Shown one piece after another: positions 1 to 8,255 of a stretch of DNA of 64,000 nt (within the stretch, counting starts at the first letter, position 1; the number at the start of each line of letters is the position of its first letter). This DNA is from Seinonella peptonophila. Lineage in GTDB: Bacteria; Bacillota; Bacilli; Thermoactinomycetales; Thermoactinomycetaceae. The notes under the pieces were generated by a model. That model did not search any database, was not told the DNA's origin, and saw only the letters and a list, made by a program, of their open reading frames with translations. Location: assembly GCF_900129355.1 (NCBI RefSeq), contig NZ_FQVL01000002.1, positions 186,001 through 250,000 on the forward strand. The letters are read 5' to 3'. The translations under genes and the position numbers were made by a program.

Positions 1-716
1 TGGATTGTGCCACTAAATGGAGTTAATAAATGTGCCAGATCGACTACTTTCTGTTTTGCACGTTCACTGGTGTATGGATAGCTATGAAAGTGGATGGCAT
101 GCAGCTCGACTCCTCTTTTACTCGTCAAATAGCCAGCGACCGGGCTATCAATCCCTCCAGAGAGCAAAAGTAGAACTCGACCACTTGTACCGACAGGCAA
201 ACCACCCAACCCCAGTATATCATTCCCGTAGACATATGAAAATTTTCCTCTTACCTCAACATGGATCACTAAATCAGGATTTCTTACATCCACAGCGAAT
301 CTTTCCGTATTGGCAAGAACATATCCGCCTAATTCATGGTTTAATTGTTGAGAGCGAATCGGAAATTGTTTATCACTGCGCTTCGACTCAATTTTAAATG
401 ACTGATAAGAACTCGGCTGATTCAGCGCAATATCAAGTGTTGCTTTTTTTATCTCCTCTAGGTCGGAAGAGACACGTCTGGCAGGACTAAATCCAACCAG
501 ACCAAATACTTCCTTTAACTTTTCAATAATCGGTTCTGGCTCTTGTTCATTTTCCAATACAACAAAAAGCCGGCCAAATTCCCGCTCTAACGATGTGTTC
601 GGAAACAATTGTAATTTCTCTTTGATATTTAAAATTAATTGCTCTTCAAACATACGCCTATTTTTCTTTTTTAATGCTAATTCGCCATAACGAAGTAAAA
701 TTGCATCATATTTCAT
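1..716 (-). CDS. thiI: tRNA 4-thiouridine sulfurtransferase ThiI (partial, C-terminus outside window)
   Basis: Reading begins MKYDAILLRYGELALKK at 716 and runs off the left edge, so about 238 N-terminal residues of a roughly 400-residue family are visible. The N-terminal ferredoxin-like and THUMP RNA-binding regions are followed by a PP-loop ATP site, SGGIDSPVAGYL, near residue 190. ThiI adenylates uridine 8 of tRNA and inserts sulfur received as persulfide from a cysteine desulfurase; in many bacteria it also feeds thiazole synthesis. The gene starts 4 nt after the cysteine desulfurase stop, the nifZ-thiI pair known from Bacillus, so the sulfur donor is encoded next door. The C-terminal rhodanese question cannot be judged. 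Confidence 0.93.
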   Translation of the reverse strand, partial: MKYDAILLRYGELALKKKNRRMFEEQLILNIKEKLQLFPNTSLEREFGRLFVVLENEQEPEPIIEKLKEVFGLVGFSPARRVSSDLEEIKKATLDIALNQPSSYQSFKIESKRSDKQFPIRSQQLNHELGGYVLANTERFAVDVRNPDLVIHVEVRGKFSYVYGNDILGLGGLPVGTSGRVLLLLSGGIDSPVAGYLTSKRGVELHAIHFHSYPYTSERAKQKVVDLAHLLTPFSGTI

Positions 717-720
717 CTTT

Positions 721-1872
721 TTACACCTTCATAACTCTCTGTAGTTGCGGAATTACCTTGCATAATCGTTGACTTAATCTATTTAAATCATCTGCTTCTG
801 ATAAAAAACCGAGACTAATTCGAATGGAGCCAATCGCTTGTTGATCACTTGCCCCCATTGCTTGTAGCACACGACTCACTTTTTCCGTACGTGAAGAGCA
901 AGCTGATCGACTCGAAACATAGCAATTTTCTGCTTCCAAAGCATGAACAACTACTTCTGATTTTAGACCTGGAAATGATAAATTTATAATGTATGGCACA
1001 CTATCTATCCGATTAATTGCGCCATTCACTTTCACTAATGGTATTTGCTCAATCGATTTTAAAAACGCTTGCTTCCAGCTTTCCATTGCAGGTAATCGTG
1101 CAACACGTTTTTGCTTGATCCAGAGTAATGCTTTGGCAAGCCCCGCGATTCCAGGGACATTTTGTGTTCCTGAACGAAGATCATACTCTTGCCCACCACC
1201 GATCAACATTGGGGCAATCCGTCGATTTTTTTGAATATAAAGTGCTCCAATCCCTTTAGGGCCGTGTATCTTATGTCCAGAGAAAGTGAGTAGATCAATC
1301 TGATGTTTGACAGGATGAAGTGGAAGGCGACCAAATGATTGAACTGCATCCACATGAAATAACGTCTTTGGATATTGCTTTAATATTTCTCCGATTTGTT
1401 CAACCGGTTGAATCACGCCAGTTTCATTATTTACATGCATCACAGAAACAAGCACTGTATCTTTCGTAAGTGCTTGTTTTAATGCTGCAAGATTCACTTT
1501 CCCCTGCTGATCAACAGGGAGATACGTGACTTGCCATCCTTCTTGTTCATATTTCTGAAATAAATCATAAACAGAAGGGTGTTCGATCATAGTCGTTATG
1601 ATATGTTTTCCACGATGTCCATAGGATTCAATTGTACCACGAATTGCTAAGTTGTTTGCCTCCGTACCGCCTGAAGTAAATACAATTTCTTGAGGCTGGG
1701 CGCCCAGTTCTTGGGCTAAGATTTTCCGTGAAGTTTCAATTAGCCGTTCTGCTTTTACACCCAGTCCATGTAACGAAGAAGGGTTCCCATACATGTTCTT
1801 CATAATATCTGTCATCACATCGACAACTTCAGGGATGACTTTTGTAGTTGCGCTATTGTCGAGATAGATCAA
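721..1872 (-). CDS. nifZ: cysteine desulfurase, NifS/IscS type
   Basis: A 383-residue PLP enzyme that converts cysteine to alanine plus an enzyme-bound persulfide. The N-terminus MIYLDNSATTKVIPEVV, the Schiff-base lysine in SGHKIHGPKGIGALY, the GGGQE..RSGTQN phosphate region and the catalytic cysteine loop SSRSACSSRTEKVSRVL are all visible. The cysteine loop is short, as in the dedicated Bacillus desulfurases. It lies directly upstream of thiI with a 4-nt gap, so the likely role is delivering sulfur to ThiI for 4-thiouridine rather than general Fe-S assembly; that assignment rests on context. Confidence 0.93.
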   Translation of the reverse strand: MIYLDNSATTKVIPEVVDVMTDIMKNMYGNPSSLHGLGVKAERLIETSRKILAQELGAQPQEIVFTSGGTEANNLAIRGTIESYGHRGKHIITTMIEHPSVYDLFQKYEQEGWQVTYLPVDQQGKVNLAALKQALTKDTVLVSVMHVNNETGVIQPVEQIGEILKQYPKTLFHVDAVQSFGRLPLHPVKHQIDLLTFSGHKIHGPKGIGALYIQKNRRIAPMLIGGGQEYDLRSGTQNVPGIAGLAKALLWIKQKRVARLPAMESWKQAFLKSIEQIPLVKVNGAINRIDSVPYIINLSFPGLKSEVVVHALEAENCYVSSRSACSSRTEKVSRVLQAMGASDQQAIGSIRISLGFLSEADDLNRLSQRLCKVIPQLQRVMKV

Positions 1873-2139
1873 TTGGGAGTCCTCTCCTTTCTAACCACAA
1901 TGCTAGGCAATCATAGTTTCACTACTCCTCGACCATTTCGTGATGCTTTCATAAAAGGACATCATTTATGTGAATTTTTTATGAACGCTGCATCGAAGAT
2001 ATCCGTTCTATTGCGAGTTTAACAAAAAATGGGCGAACATGCGAGTGATGAAATCCTTCTTCATTCAATGTTAACTTTCCAAGTCGGAAAATGAACTCAT
2101 TTTCCGTCTCTCAATCGATTCTTTATTATAACAGTCCTT

Positions 2140-3135
2140 TTATGCCATTGCTTGTCGTAATGTCGAAGTGCGTAATATTAATTCGCTCTTTAAGCGAATG
2201 TCAATCGAGTTGGTCTCTGTAGGGCTTTCAATAGAATCTAACAATAGATTCATTGCTTGTTTGCCCATTTCGATACTTTGTAAGGAGAAACTTGTGATAC
2301 TTGGTTGTGATAAATGAAGCAATGGTGAATCATATAATGATAATATCCCCAAATCACTAGGAATTGATCGCTGATGCATCTCGGCAAAATGCAATAAGCT
2401 TAACAATAAAAAAGGATTTGTCATTAAAACAGCATCAAATTGCTTATGTTGCCACGCTTGCTTTAAAATAGAATATAACTGATCAGGCGCATACGATGAT
2501 TCAATAATTCGGTCATCATGGACATACTGTCGATACCCATTTAAAACACCTTTTTGTTGATCTATTTCACGATTGCTACATAATAACATGATTTCTCTAT
2601 ATCCTTGGTCATATAAATGCTTTGTAGCGGTTTGTGCGGCCCACCTATGATCATGATTGACGGAAGGAACTGAGTGCTGATCATTTCCCCCAATTAACAC
2701 AAAAGGTACTCTTTCTTCCATTAATTGATTAATCAAGATTGGATTATGAATGGAGCTCAATAAAATGAGCCCATCAACTCGCCTCTCCTGAATCAATCGC
2801 AAACATTTCTCCCTTCCCTCTTCCTCTGAACGACTAAGGGTTAACAGCAAATTGAAATTACGCGCTTGAGCGGCCTGTTCAAGACCATTTACAATATTCG
2901 TGACTGAATGAAGGTTTTCAACCCGATTCTCAGTTGTAACCGCAACAGCAATCGTACTCGTAAATTTTCTCGCTAGACTACGTGCAATTGCATTTGGTAC
3001 ATAGTTCAACTTCTTCATTGCCTTCTTCACTCTTTTTTTGGTTTCAAAACTAATTAAATGACTATTGGCAATGACCCGAGAAACAGTTGAAGGTGATACG
3101 CCCGCCATTCTTGCAACATCCTTAATCGTTGCCAT
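2140..3135 (-). CDS. LacI-family transcriptional regulator
   Basis: 331 residues. The N-terminal helix-turn-helix MATIKDVARMAGVSPSTVSR and hinge region NAIARSLARK are typical of LacI/GalR proteins, followed by a periplasmic-binding-protein-like effector domain (IAVAVTTEN, RRVDGLILLSS, VPFVLIGG). It probably binds a sugar or sugar phosphate, but no transport or sugar gene lies beside it, so the ligand is unknown. It is transcribed alone. An AAACGTTT-centred LacI-type site at the putative promoter suggests autoregulation. A good ribosome site (CTAGGAGGTAATG) supports the start. Confidence 0.9.
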   Translation of the reverse strand: MATIKDVARMAGVSPSTVSRVIANSHLISFETKKRVKKAMKKLNYVPNAIARSLARKFTSTIAVAVTTENRVENLHSVTNIVNGLEQAAQARNFNLLLTLSRSEEEGREKCLRLIQERRVDGLILLSSIHNPILINQLMEERVPFVLIGGNDQHSVPSVNHDHRWAAQTATKHLYDQGYREIMLLCSNREIDQQKGVLNGYRQYVHDDRIIESSYAPDQLYSILKQAWQHKQFDAVLMTNPFLLLSLLHFAEMHQRSIPSDLGILSLYDSPLLHLSQPSITSFSLQSIEMGKQAMNLLLDSIESPTETNSIDIRLKSELILRTSTLRQAMA

Positions 3136-3215
3136 GCATTACCTCCTAGGAACTTTCATGACTTAACGCCTGCATTTTAATAAATTTACATAGAAATTAA
3201 TTTTTTACAAGTGTC

Positions 3216-3250
3216 ATAATATTGAATCCACTCTTAATGCAAACGTTTTT
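3216..3250 (-). promoter_or_regulatory. putative promoter and LacI-type operator of the orphan regulator
   Basis: On the minus strand TTTGCA (3243-3238) and TATTAT (3221-3216) are separated by 16 nt. The -35 overlaps AAAAACGTTTGC (3250-3239), whose CG-centred AAACGTTT core looks like a LacI/CcpA-class operator. This would allow autorepression of the regulator, or catabolite control by CcpA. Pattern match only. Confidence 0.4.
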
Positions 3251-3305
3251 ATCAACACAAAGCACTATTCTATTTAACTTGTCTGAGTTTTTCTCTGTAT
3301 ATCAT

Positions 3306-3337
3306 TAAAAAACCCTAACCCTCTATAGGATTAGGGA
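3306..3337 (-). terminator. Rho-independent terminator after the carbonic anhydrase gene
   Basis: Minus strand: CCCTAATCCT ATAG AGGGTTAGGG, a 10-bp stem (one G-T pair) and 4-nt loop, followed by TTTTTTA. It lies 8 nt past the stop codon at 3345. Confidence 0.9.
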
Positions 3338-3344
3338 AAGAGCA

Positions 3345-3908
3345 CTATTTTTGCCCATCAACTAATAAGTCGAGCTTACCTGTATGCGGGTCAATTGCTA
3401 GACCATGAATCGGAATTGATCTTGGAAATAGTGGGTGCGACTGAATCATGGAGATACTTTTTTTAACTGCTTCCTCGACACTGTTAGCACCTGTTAACCA
3501 ATTTTGCAAGTCTACATACTCTGTCTTCTCCAATTGATCAACGTTTTCACGCGAAACTCCTTTTAAAGCAAGAGCTTCAACAATCTGCTCTGTATGTAGA
3601 CCGATCATTCCACAATGATGATGACCCACAATATAGACCTCTTCTGCATTCAAAAGTGATATGGCAACGAGAAGACTTCGCATCACTGACCCATACGGCT
3701 CAGTGATTAACGCACCCGCAATTTTGATTATCTTTGCATCGCCATTTTTTATATTCATCGCCTTAGGCAGTAATTCAATTAAACGAGTATCCATACAAGT
3801 AACAATGACCATTCGTTTATTTGGATATTTGTCAGTCTCATAAGAAAGATATGTTTCATCCTCAACAAACTTCTGATTAAATTCTAATATCTCATTTAAT
3901 CGACTCAT
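3345..3908 (-). CDS. beta-class carbonic anhydrase, YtiB-like
   Basis: 187 residues, the same length as B. subtilis YtiB. It catalyses CO2 hydration to bicarbonate in the cytoplasm. Zinc ligands of the beta class are visible: Cys in VTCMDTRL with the paired Asp/Arg, and His and Cys in VGHHHCGM. The C-terminal HGLAIDPHTGKLDLLVDG matches the YtiB-type tail. A strong ribosome site (TAGGAGGTCATCG) precedes the ATG, and a clear terminator follows, so the gene appears monocistronic. Confidence 0.92.
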   Translation of the reverse strand: MSRLNEILEFNQKFVEDETYLSYETDKYPNKRMVIVTCMDTRLIELLPKAMNIKNGDAKIIKIAGALITEPYGSVMRSLLVAISLLNAEEVYIVGHHHCGMIGLHTEQIVEALALKGVSRENVDQLEKTEYVDLQNWLTGANSVEEAVKKSISMIQSHPLFPRSIPIHGLAIDPHTGKLDLLVDGQK

Positions 3909-3937
3909 CGATGACCTCCTAGAATTTCACCACTTTA

Positions 3938-4438
3938 TCATTTGTGAGTTTTCAATGATTCTCTGTGAATTAATAAAAAATGAAGTTCATCATCTTGAAA
4001 AGTTAAAATTTTTTCTGGAACGGGATATGGCTCAACAACTAAATCTAAAAAAATACGATTTTTGTAGCGTATTTCAATCAAAATCCCAACTTGCACCAAA
4101 AGTGAAAGCCATGATTCGATATTTTGTGGATATTCATAACCCGAGCGTTCAAGTAACTTTCGAACTTCATTTTCCCGTTTAATAATTTCCCCGTCTGCAC
4201 CATCATTCTTTAGATGAAAAGTGAATGGAGATAGATGTAATTCTTTTTCTTCTCTTCTCATCTGCTCTAACAATTCTTCTTTCGAAAGACCTTGTAACAC
4301 ATAACTCATAACACTTAGTAAAATAGAGAGTGTGCCTTTTGGTAAACAAAGGTTCCAAGCATTTCGTAAAAAACCAGATGGAACATATATATCATCATGA
4401 TCCCAACCGGTATTTAATATGGTTTGAAATCCAAGCAT
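3938..4438 (-). CDS. hypothetical protein
   Basis: About 166 residues starting MLGFQTILNTGWDHDD. A GTG four codons upstream (4450) is also in frame, but it abuts the GAGGAG ribosome site, so the ATG at 4438 is preferred. The protein looks soluble. A hydrophobic patch (LPKGTLSILLSVMSYVL) is followed by a charged stretch (KEELLEQMRREEKELHL) and a C-terminal region rich in hydrophobic and basic residues (IEIRYKNRIFLDLVVEPYPVP). I do not recognise the family and no catalytic motif is apparent. It lies 30 nt upstream of the carbonic anhydrase gene on the same strand. Confidence 0.65.
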   Translation of the reverse strand: MLGFQTILNTGWDHDDIYVPSGFLRNAWNLCLPKGTLSILLSVMSYVLQGLSKEELLEQMRREEKELHLSPFTFHLKNDGADGEIIKRENEVRKLLERSGYEYPQNIESWLSLLVQVGILIEIRYKNRIFLDLVVEPYPVPEKILTFQDDELHFLLIHRESLKTHK

Positions 4439-4550
4439 GAATATGTTCACTCCTCAAAGGAGGATATACAAGTTTGAGATTCGATCATTTGGAAACTAAA
4501 CAGGTAGAAGAAGTTATCTGATATCCATCTTACCATTTTCTCCATTTAAA

Positions 4551-4595
4551 GAAAAACAAACCTGACACCCCAATTTTGGAAATGCCAGGTTTTAT
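4551..4595 (-). terminator. terminator after the small DUF4190-like membrane protein gene
   Basis: Minus strand: AAACCTGGCA and TGTCAGGTTT arms (one G-T pair) closed further by TTTCC/TGGGG-type pairs, followed by a T-rich tail (TGTTTTTCTTT). It lies just past the stop at 4604. Confidence 0.8.
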
Positions 4596-4603
4596 ATATC
4601 CGG

Positions 4604-4930
4604 CTAAAACAGTATTCGAAATGGAATTGCAAATATCATAAAAATCGTAACTAAAATGAGAGCAATCACACCTATGCCAATCGCCCACCAACCAGCAGTA
4701 CTTTTGCGACTGACTGCTATAACTCCTAATATAATACCGATAGGAGCCATCAGATACGGCCAGAGAAAAAAAGAGAGAACCGAAAAGACAATCCCAGCAA
4801 TCCCAAAACCGGTACCTGAATTACTTACTTCATCTCGATCAGAAAATGATCGATCTACGTCTGGCGTGATATCTTGAGCAAACTCGGAACGATACTCATG
4901 ATCACGGTATTTCTGTTCTCGTTCATCCAT
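4604..4930 (-). CDS. small two-helix membrane protein, DUF4190-like
   Basis: 108 residues: a hydrophilic, acidic N-terminal half (about residues 1-40, MDEREQKYRDHEYRSEFAQ), then two membrane segments (GFGIAGIVFSVLSFFLWPYL and WWAIGIGVIALILVTIFMIF) separated by GIILGVIAVSRKSTAG. The glycine-rich paired helices with a short basic loop resemble DUF4190-type proteins of unknown function. A GGGGGG ribosome site precedes the ATG. It is monocistronic with its own terminator. No function can be assigned. Confidence 0.75.
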   Translation of the reverse strand: MDEREQKYRDHEYRSEFAQDITPDVDRSFSDRDEVSNSGTGFGIAGIVFSVLSFFLWPYLMAPIGIILGVIAVSRKSTAGWWAIGIGVIALILVTIFMIFAIPFRILF

Positions 4931-5045
4931 GGGTAAATCCCCCCAAATCTCTAGCCGGATATGTGTTTAGTATGGCTTGCGACCTAGGGGGATATGTGAC
5001 CTATATATTGGAAGGCTATCCATCTATTAATAAAACATATTCTAC

Positions 5046-5321
5046 TTAAAAGATATTACTTTCAATTCGCTCAAGTCTCATTAGAATTTCTTCAATCACT
5101 TCCTCATAAGCACTTAAATCTGCTGATCCACTCCGACTCCCTCCGCCTCCATTTCGCTTTGCTTTTTGTAATTGTTCCCGCAAGCTCTCATTTTCTTGAA
5201 TTAAATCCTCATAGTTTTGAATGATTAAATCTAAAAACTCATTTACCTCATCTTTGTTATAACCACGCATTTCTTGTTTAAAATCTTTGTTATAAATCTC
5301 CATTGGTGTTAAACGCCTCAA
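5046..5321 (-). CDS. gpsB: GpsB-like DivIVA-domain cell-division protein
   Basis: 91 residues. The N-terminal DivIVA/GpsB membrane-binding motif EIYNKDFKQEMRGYNKDEVN leads into a short coiled coil (YEDLIQENESLREQLQKAK), a glycine/serine linker (RNGGGGSRSGS) and a C-terminal helix ILMRLERIESNIF that matches the GpsB trimerisation helix. GpsB-type adaptors coordinate penicillin-binding proteins and SEDS enzymes between septum and side wall. The start is a TTG downstream of CGGAGGG. It is divergent from the SEDS gene at 5581, a fitting neighbour. Confidence 0.88.
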   Translation of the reverse strand: MRRLTPMEIYNKDFKQEMRGYNKDEVNEFLDLIIQNYEDLIQENESLREQLQKAKRNGGGGSRSGSADLSAYEEVIEEILMRLERIESNIF

Positions 5322-5580
5322 AACAACCGATCCCTCCGATTATGAAACTATTCAATTATCCATTATAATGGAGGAATCATAAGTTGAACAGATGATTTAC
5401 GCTGTTCTGACACAGGAGATAGAGATAGCTGATAAAATTTTTAAGCATTATAGATAAAGTCTTTAATCAATCGAAGACCAGGAAAATGGTGTGAAATGAG
5501 CGAATCAAGTTAATATGAAACATTTTTGGATAAAATAGAGTAGATAATAAGTTCTTTAGAATAAAGGAGAGACTTTTTAA

Positions 5581-6714
5581 ATGAAACCGCAAAAACCCGA
5601 TTATTGGATTATTTTTTTCACCTTTCTCTTACTTGGGTTTGGATTAGTTATGGTATTTAGTACAAGTTATTATAAAGGTTTAACTGACTTCAAAGATACA
5701 TATTATTTTTTTCGTAAACAGTTAGTCTTTGGATCAATTGGTTTGATACTTTTCTTCGTTGCAGCGAATATTCCATATCATATTTACAGAAAAAGAGTTC
5801 GACTTATTTTACTAATCTCACTTAGCTCATTAGTTGCTGTTCTATTCCTTGCACATACGGTTAACGGTGCGAAGCGTTGGATTGATCTCGGCTTTACATC
5901 CTTTCAACCCTCAGAATTTGTCAAGTTGGCGATGATCATCTACACAGCATCCATTATGGTTAAAAAGCAACCTGTTTTAAATCAGTTTAAACGAGCGATC
6001 ATCCCACCGTTAGTTGTGATTGGATTCATTTGTCTATTGCTAGTACTTGAACCACATTACAGTGCTATTATCATTATTTTAAGCACTTGTCTTGTCATTA
6101 TTTATTGTGCCGGTGCCAAAATTCAACATCTCCTCCTTTTATTGGTACTAGGAATTCCCATTCTCGCTGCTGTTCTTGTTATGGATGATTATCGTGTAGC
6201 ACGATTGACAACGGTGATGGATCCATGGAAAGATCAGTCAGGAGAAGGATATCAGTTACTCCAATCTCTATTTGCGATTGGACCAGGAGGACTAACGGGC
6301 AGCGGATTAGGAAACAGCATCCAAAAGCTTGCTTATTTACCAGAAGCTCATACTGATTTTATTTTCTCGATTATCGGTGAAGAGTTAGGTTTTATCGGAG
6401 GGGCAACACTGATCGGATTGTTTATCGCTCTGATTATTCGTGGGGTGATCATTTCGATCCAATCGCCCGATCAATTTGGTACATTACTTAGTGTAGGAAT
6501 TATTACTTTGATCTCGATTGAAACAATCTTTAACTTATGTGTTGTTACAGGACTATTACCAGTGACTGGTGTACCGCTTCCCTTCATCAGCTATGGCGGT
6601 TCGGCACTTATGATAAAAATGATCGAAATGGGTATCCTACTTAACATCTCACGCTATCGAATGAAACGAAAAAAATCGACACAAACAACTCATAAAATTC
6701 AAGTTCAAGGATAA
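5581..6714 (+). CDS. FtsW/RodA/SpoVE-family SEDS peptidoglycan polymerase
   Basis: 377 residues, with about ten membrane helices starting at PDYWIIFFTFLLLGFGLVMV. Family hallmarks are visible: NGAKRWIDLGFTSFQPSEFVKLAMI with the functionally important region around the QPSE motif, EAHTDFIFSIIGEELGFIG, and the C-terminal GVPLPFISYGGSALMIKM. SEDS proteins polymerise lipid II into glycan strands together with a class B PBP. Sequence alone does not separate FtsW (division), RodA (elongation) and SpoVE (spore cortex); the length and the signature GVPLPFISYGGS fit FtsW or SpoVE at least as well as RodA. Ribosome site AAAGGAGAG. No PBP gene is adjacent. Confidence 0.92.
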   Translation: MKPQKPDYWIIFFTFLLLGFGLVMVFSTSYYKGLTDFKDTYYFFRKQLVFGSIGLILFFVAANIPYHIYRKRVRLILLISLSSLVAVLFLAHTVNGAKRWIDLGFTSFQPSEFVKLAMIIYTASIMVKKQPVLNQFKRAIIPPLVVIGFICLLLVLEPHYSAIIIILSTCLVIIYCAGAKIQHLLLLLVLGIPILAAVLVMDDYRVARLTTVMDPWKDQSGEGYQLLQSLFAIGPGGLTGSGLGNSIQKLAYLPEAHTDFIFSIIGEELGFIGGATLIGLFIALIIRGVIISIQSPDQFGTLLSVGIITLISIETIFNLCVVTGLLPVTGVPLPFISYGGSALMIKMIEMGILLNISRYRMKRKKSTQTTHKIQVQG

Positions 6715-6716
6715 TT

Positions 6717-6757
6717 GAAAACCCTTAGCGGCCATTCCGCAAGGGTTTTCGATTTTT
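6717..6757. terminator. bidirectional terminator between the SEDS and dedA genes
   Basis: GAAAACCCTT (6717-6726) pairs with AAGGGTTTTC (6741-6750), and GCGG with CCGC inside. The plus-strand tail is GATTTTTC and the minus-strand tail is AATTATC after the A-rich arm. The stop and last five codons of dedA lie inside this hairpin. Confidence 0.9.
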
Positions 6758-7333
6758 CTTACTCCAGAAAAACCATATGAGGATCGGTACCAATAGAAGC
6801 AATCCATAAGCACCATACCGGTGTAGAAATACAAAAATCAGCTCCCAATTAGCTCCAAGTAGATGGCCTAATCCAATAAACGTGGCACACCAAATGATTG
6901 CACCTGAATAAGCAAATAATGCAAAACGAGTGACACTCATTTTTGATATTCCTGCTAAATAGGCGGTCACATGCCTAACGCCTGGTATAAAGTAGCCAAT
7001 AAAAAGCAGGCCACTTCCATACTTACGAAAGAGTAATTGACTAATTCTTAGGCGACGCGGTGTAATAAATATTTTCTTACCGTAGCGTTTTAAAAAAGGA
7101 TATCCTAATTTGAGTCCTAGTATATAGCTAATGGTGATCCCTGAAGCAGAACCTAGCAAGGCACTTAAATAAGTCCAAGTAAAATCTAATTGTCTAATTG
7201 AGGTTAGGTATCCAAGAAAGGTCATCATGATTTCATCCGGGAGAGGAAGCCCAGCGATTCCAAGTACTAAGAAAAGGAAAATCCCAATATAGCCATAATT
7301 TTGAAGTAGCTCGAGTATAAATTGTGTTTCCAT
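6725..7333 (-). CDS. DedA-family membrane protein
   Basis: About 202 residues. The DedA/VTT features are an N-terminal re-entrant segment (LPLPDEIMMTFLGYL), GSASGITISYILGLKLG, the conserved FIPGVRHVTAYLAGISKM arginine-containing loop, and two C-terminal helices. DedA proteins flip or scramble polyprenyl phosphates or phospholipids and support proton-motive-force homeostasis. The ATG at 7333 is chosen over 7339 because it is 7 nt from GAGG. The gene ends inside the shared terminator hairpin and lies 16 nt downstream of the isochorismatase-like gene, probably co-transcribed with it. Confidence 0.9.
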   Translation of the reverse strand: METQFILELLQNYGYIGIFLFLVLGIAGLPLPDEIMMTFLGYLTSIRQLDFTWTYLSALLGSASGITISYILGLKLGYPFLKRYGKKIFITPRRLRISQLLFRKYGSGLLFIGYFIPGVRHVTAYLAGISKMSVTRFALFAYSGAIIWCATFIGLGHLLGANWELIFVFLHRYGAYGLLLLVPILIWFFWSKKNRKPLRNGR

Positions 7334-7348
7334 TGACATACCTCATTT

Positions 7349-8080
7349 TTAGTCAGCAATTGATTGTATGATTCGAACTCCATTTAATTGCATATGATAC
7401 AGAAAGACCGTATCTAACACATCTCCATCATGAGCAGGAATTCCAAGTTTTGCTGCCTGCTTAACTGGCACATCATATGTTCGCACATGTGAAACTGGGA
7501 CTACGATATCTACATCGGCATTATATTGGTTTGCCATAAGGCGAATCCCCATTGCGTTCTGATAGATGCATAAATCGGTACAATCTCCAACGATCATAAA
7601 AAGACTTTTTCCTATTTGAAACCTCTCTTCTAGCCATTCAAAAAATCGCTTCCCTTGCTGGTTCACGCCAAACAACCCATTTGTCGAATTTTTTAAATAG
7701 GTTTGTGCAGTGGGTAATGACTGAAACGGCTTTAACAAGTCAACGACTTCTGCTTCTTCCGTTCCAGCAATACAATGTGGTGCAAAAGCAGCAAATTCCA
7801 CCGCTTGAGTTGGATGATGATCATTTAGGAAAATAAGATTTTCCTCTGGCATTCCTTTAGATAATAATTTTTCTGTTAATTGTTTAACAGGTATCACCAT
7901 TTCATTTACACGAAGACTGGAAAGGGCACCTTTTTCACAAAATCCTTTCAAGATATCGACAAAAACAAGGAAAATAGATGTTATATCACCTGCTTGTGTA
8001 ATCAATTGATCAAGAGATTCATTCGGTGCTTGTTCTACCTTCTCCAGTATATGTTGAAAAAACGCTTCAGTTTGCCCCAT
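7349..8080 (-). CDS. isochorismatase-fold cysteine hydrolase
   Basis: 243 residues of the nicotinamidase/isochorismatase superfamily. The catalytic Asp is at residue 42 (VFVDILKGFCEKG), the probable metal-binding strand is FLNDHHPTQAVEF, a Lys follows in TYLKNSTNGLFG, and the nucleophilic Cys is in VGDCTDLCIYQNAMG. The metal-site pattern (NDHH) resembles nicotinamidase (nicotinamide to nicotinate) more than phenazine-type isochorismatases, so an amidase role in NAD salvage is possible but not proven. Ribosome site GGAGGGAGCGAAATG. Confidence 0.85.
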   Translation of the reverse strand: MGQTEAFFQHILEKVEQAPNESLDQLITQAGDITSIFLVFVDILKGFCEKGALSSLRVNEMVIPVKQLTEKLLSKGMPEENLIFLNDHHPTQAVEFAAFAPHCIAGTEEAEVVDLLKPFQSLPTAQTYLKNSTNGLFGVNQQGKRFFEWLEERFQIGKSLFMIVGDCTDLCIYQNAMGIRLMANQYNADVDIVVPVSHVRTYDVPVKQAAKLGIPAHDGDVLDTVFLYHMQLNGVRIIQSIAD

Positions 8081-8163
8081 TTCGCTCCCTCCTCATCTAA
8101 TCTAGACGACTCATGTTTACACCTTCTATATCAAGCTGAAATACTCTTCGGATCAAAGACATG

Positions 8164-8196
8164 TTCATATCCCAACCTTGCAGGCTGGGATATGAA
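8164..8196. repeat. long perfect-armed hairpin between M42 peptidase and isochorismatase genes
   Basis: TTCATATCCCA (8164-8174) is complementary to TGGGATATGAA (8186-8196), extended inside by CCT/AGG across one mismatch. There is no T-run on either side, so it is not a classical terminator. It could protect mRNA ends or terminate weakly after the M42 gene. Confidence 0.7.
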
Positions 8197-8255
8197 AACA
8201 ATTCCTATCATATCGTAAACCTTTCACAATCGAAAGTCTTTACAAGTGATTGTAG

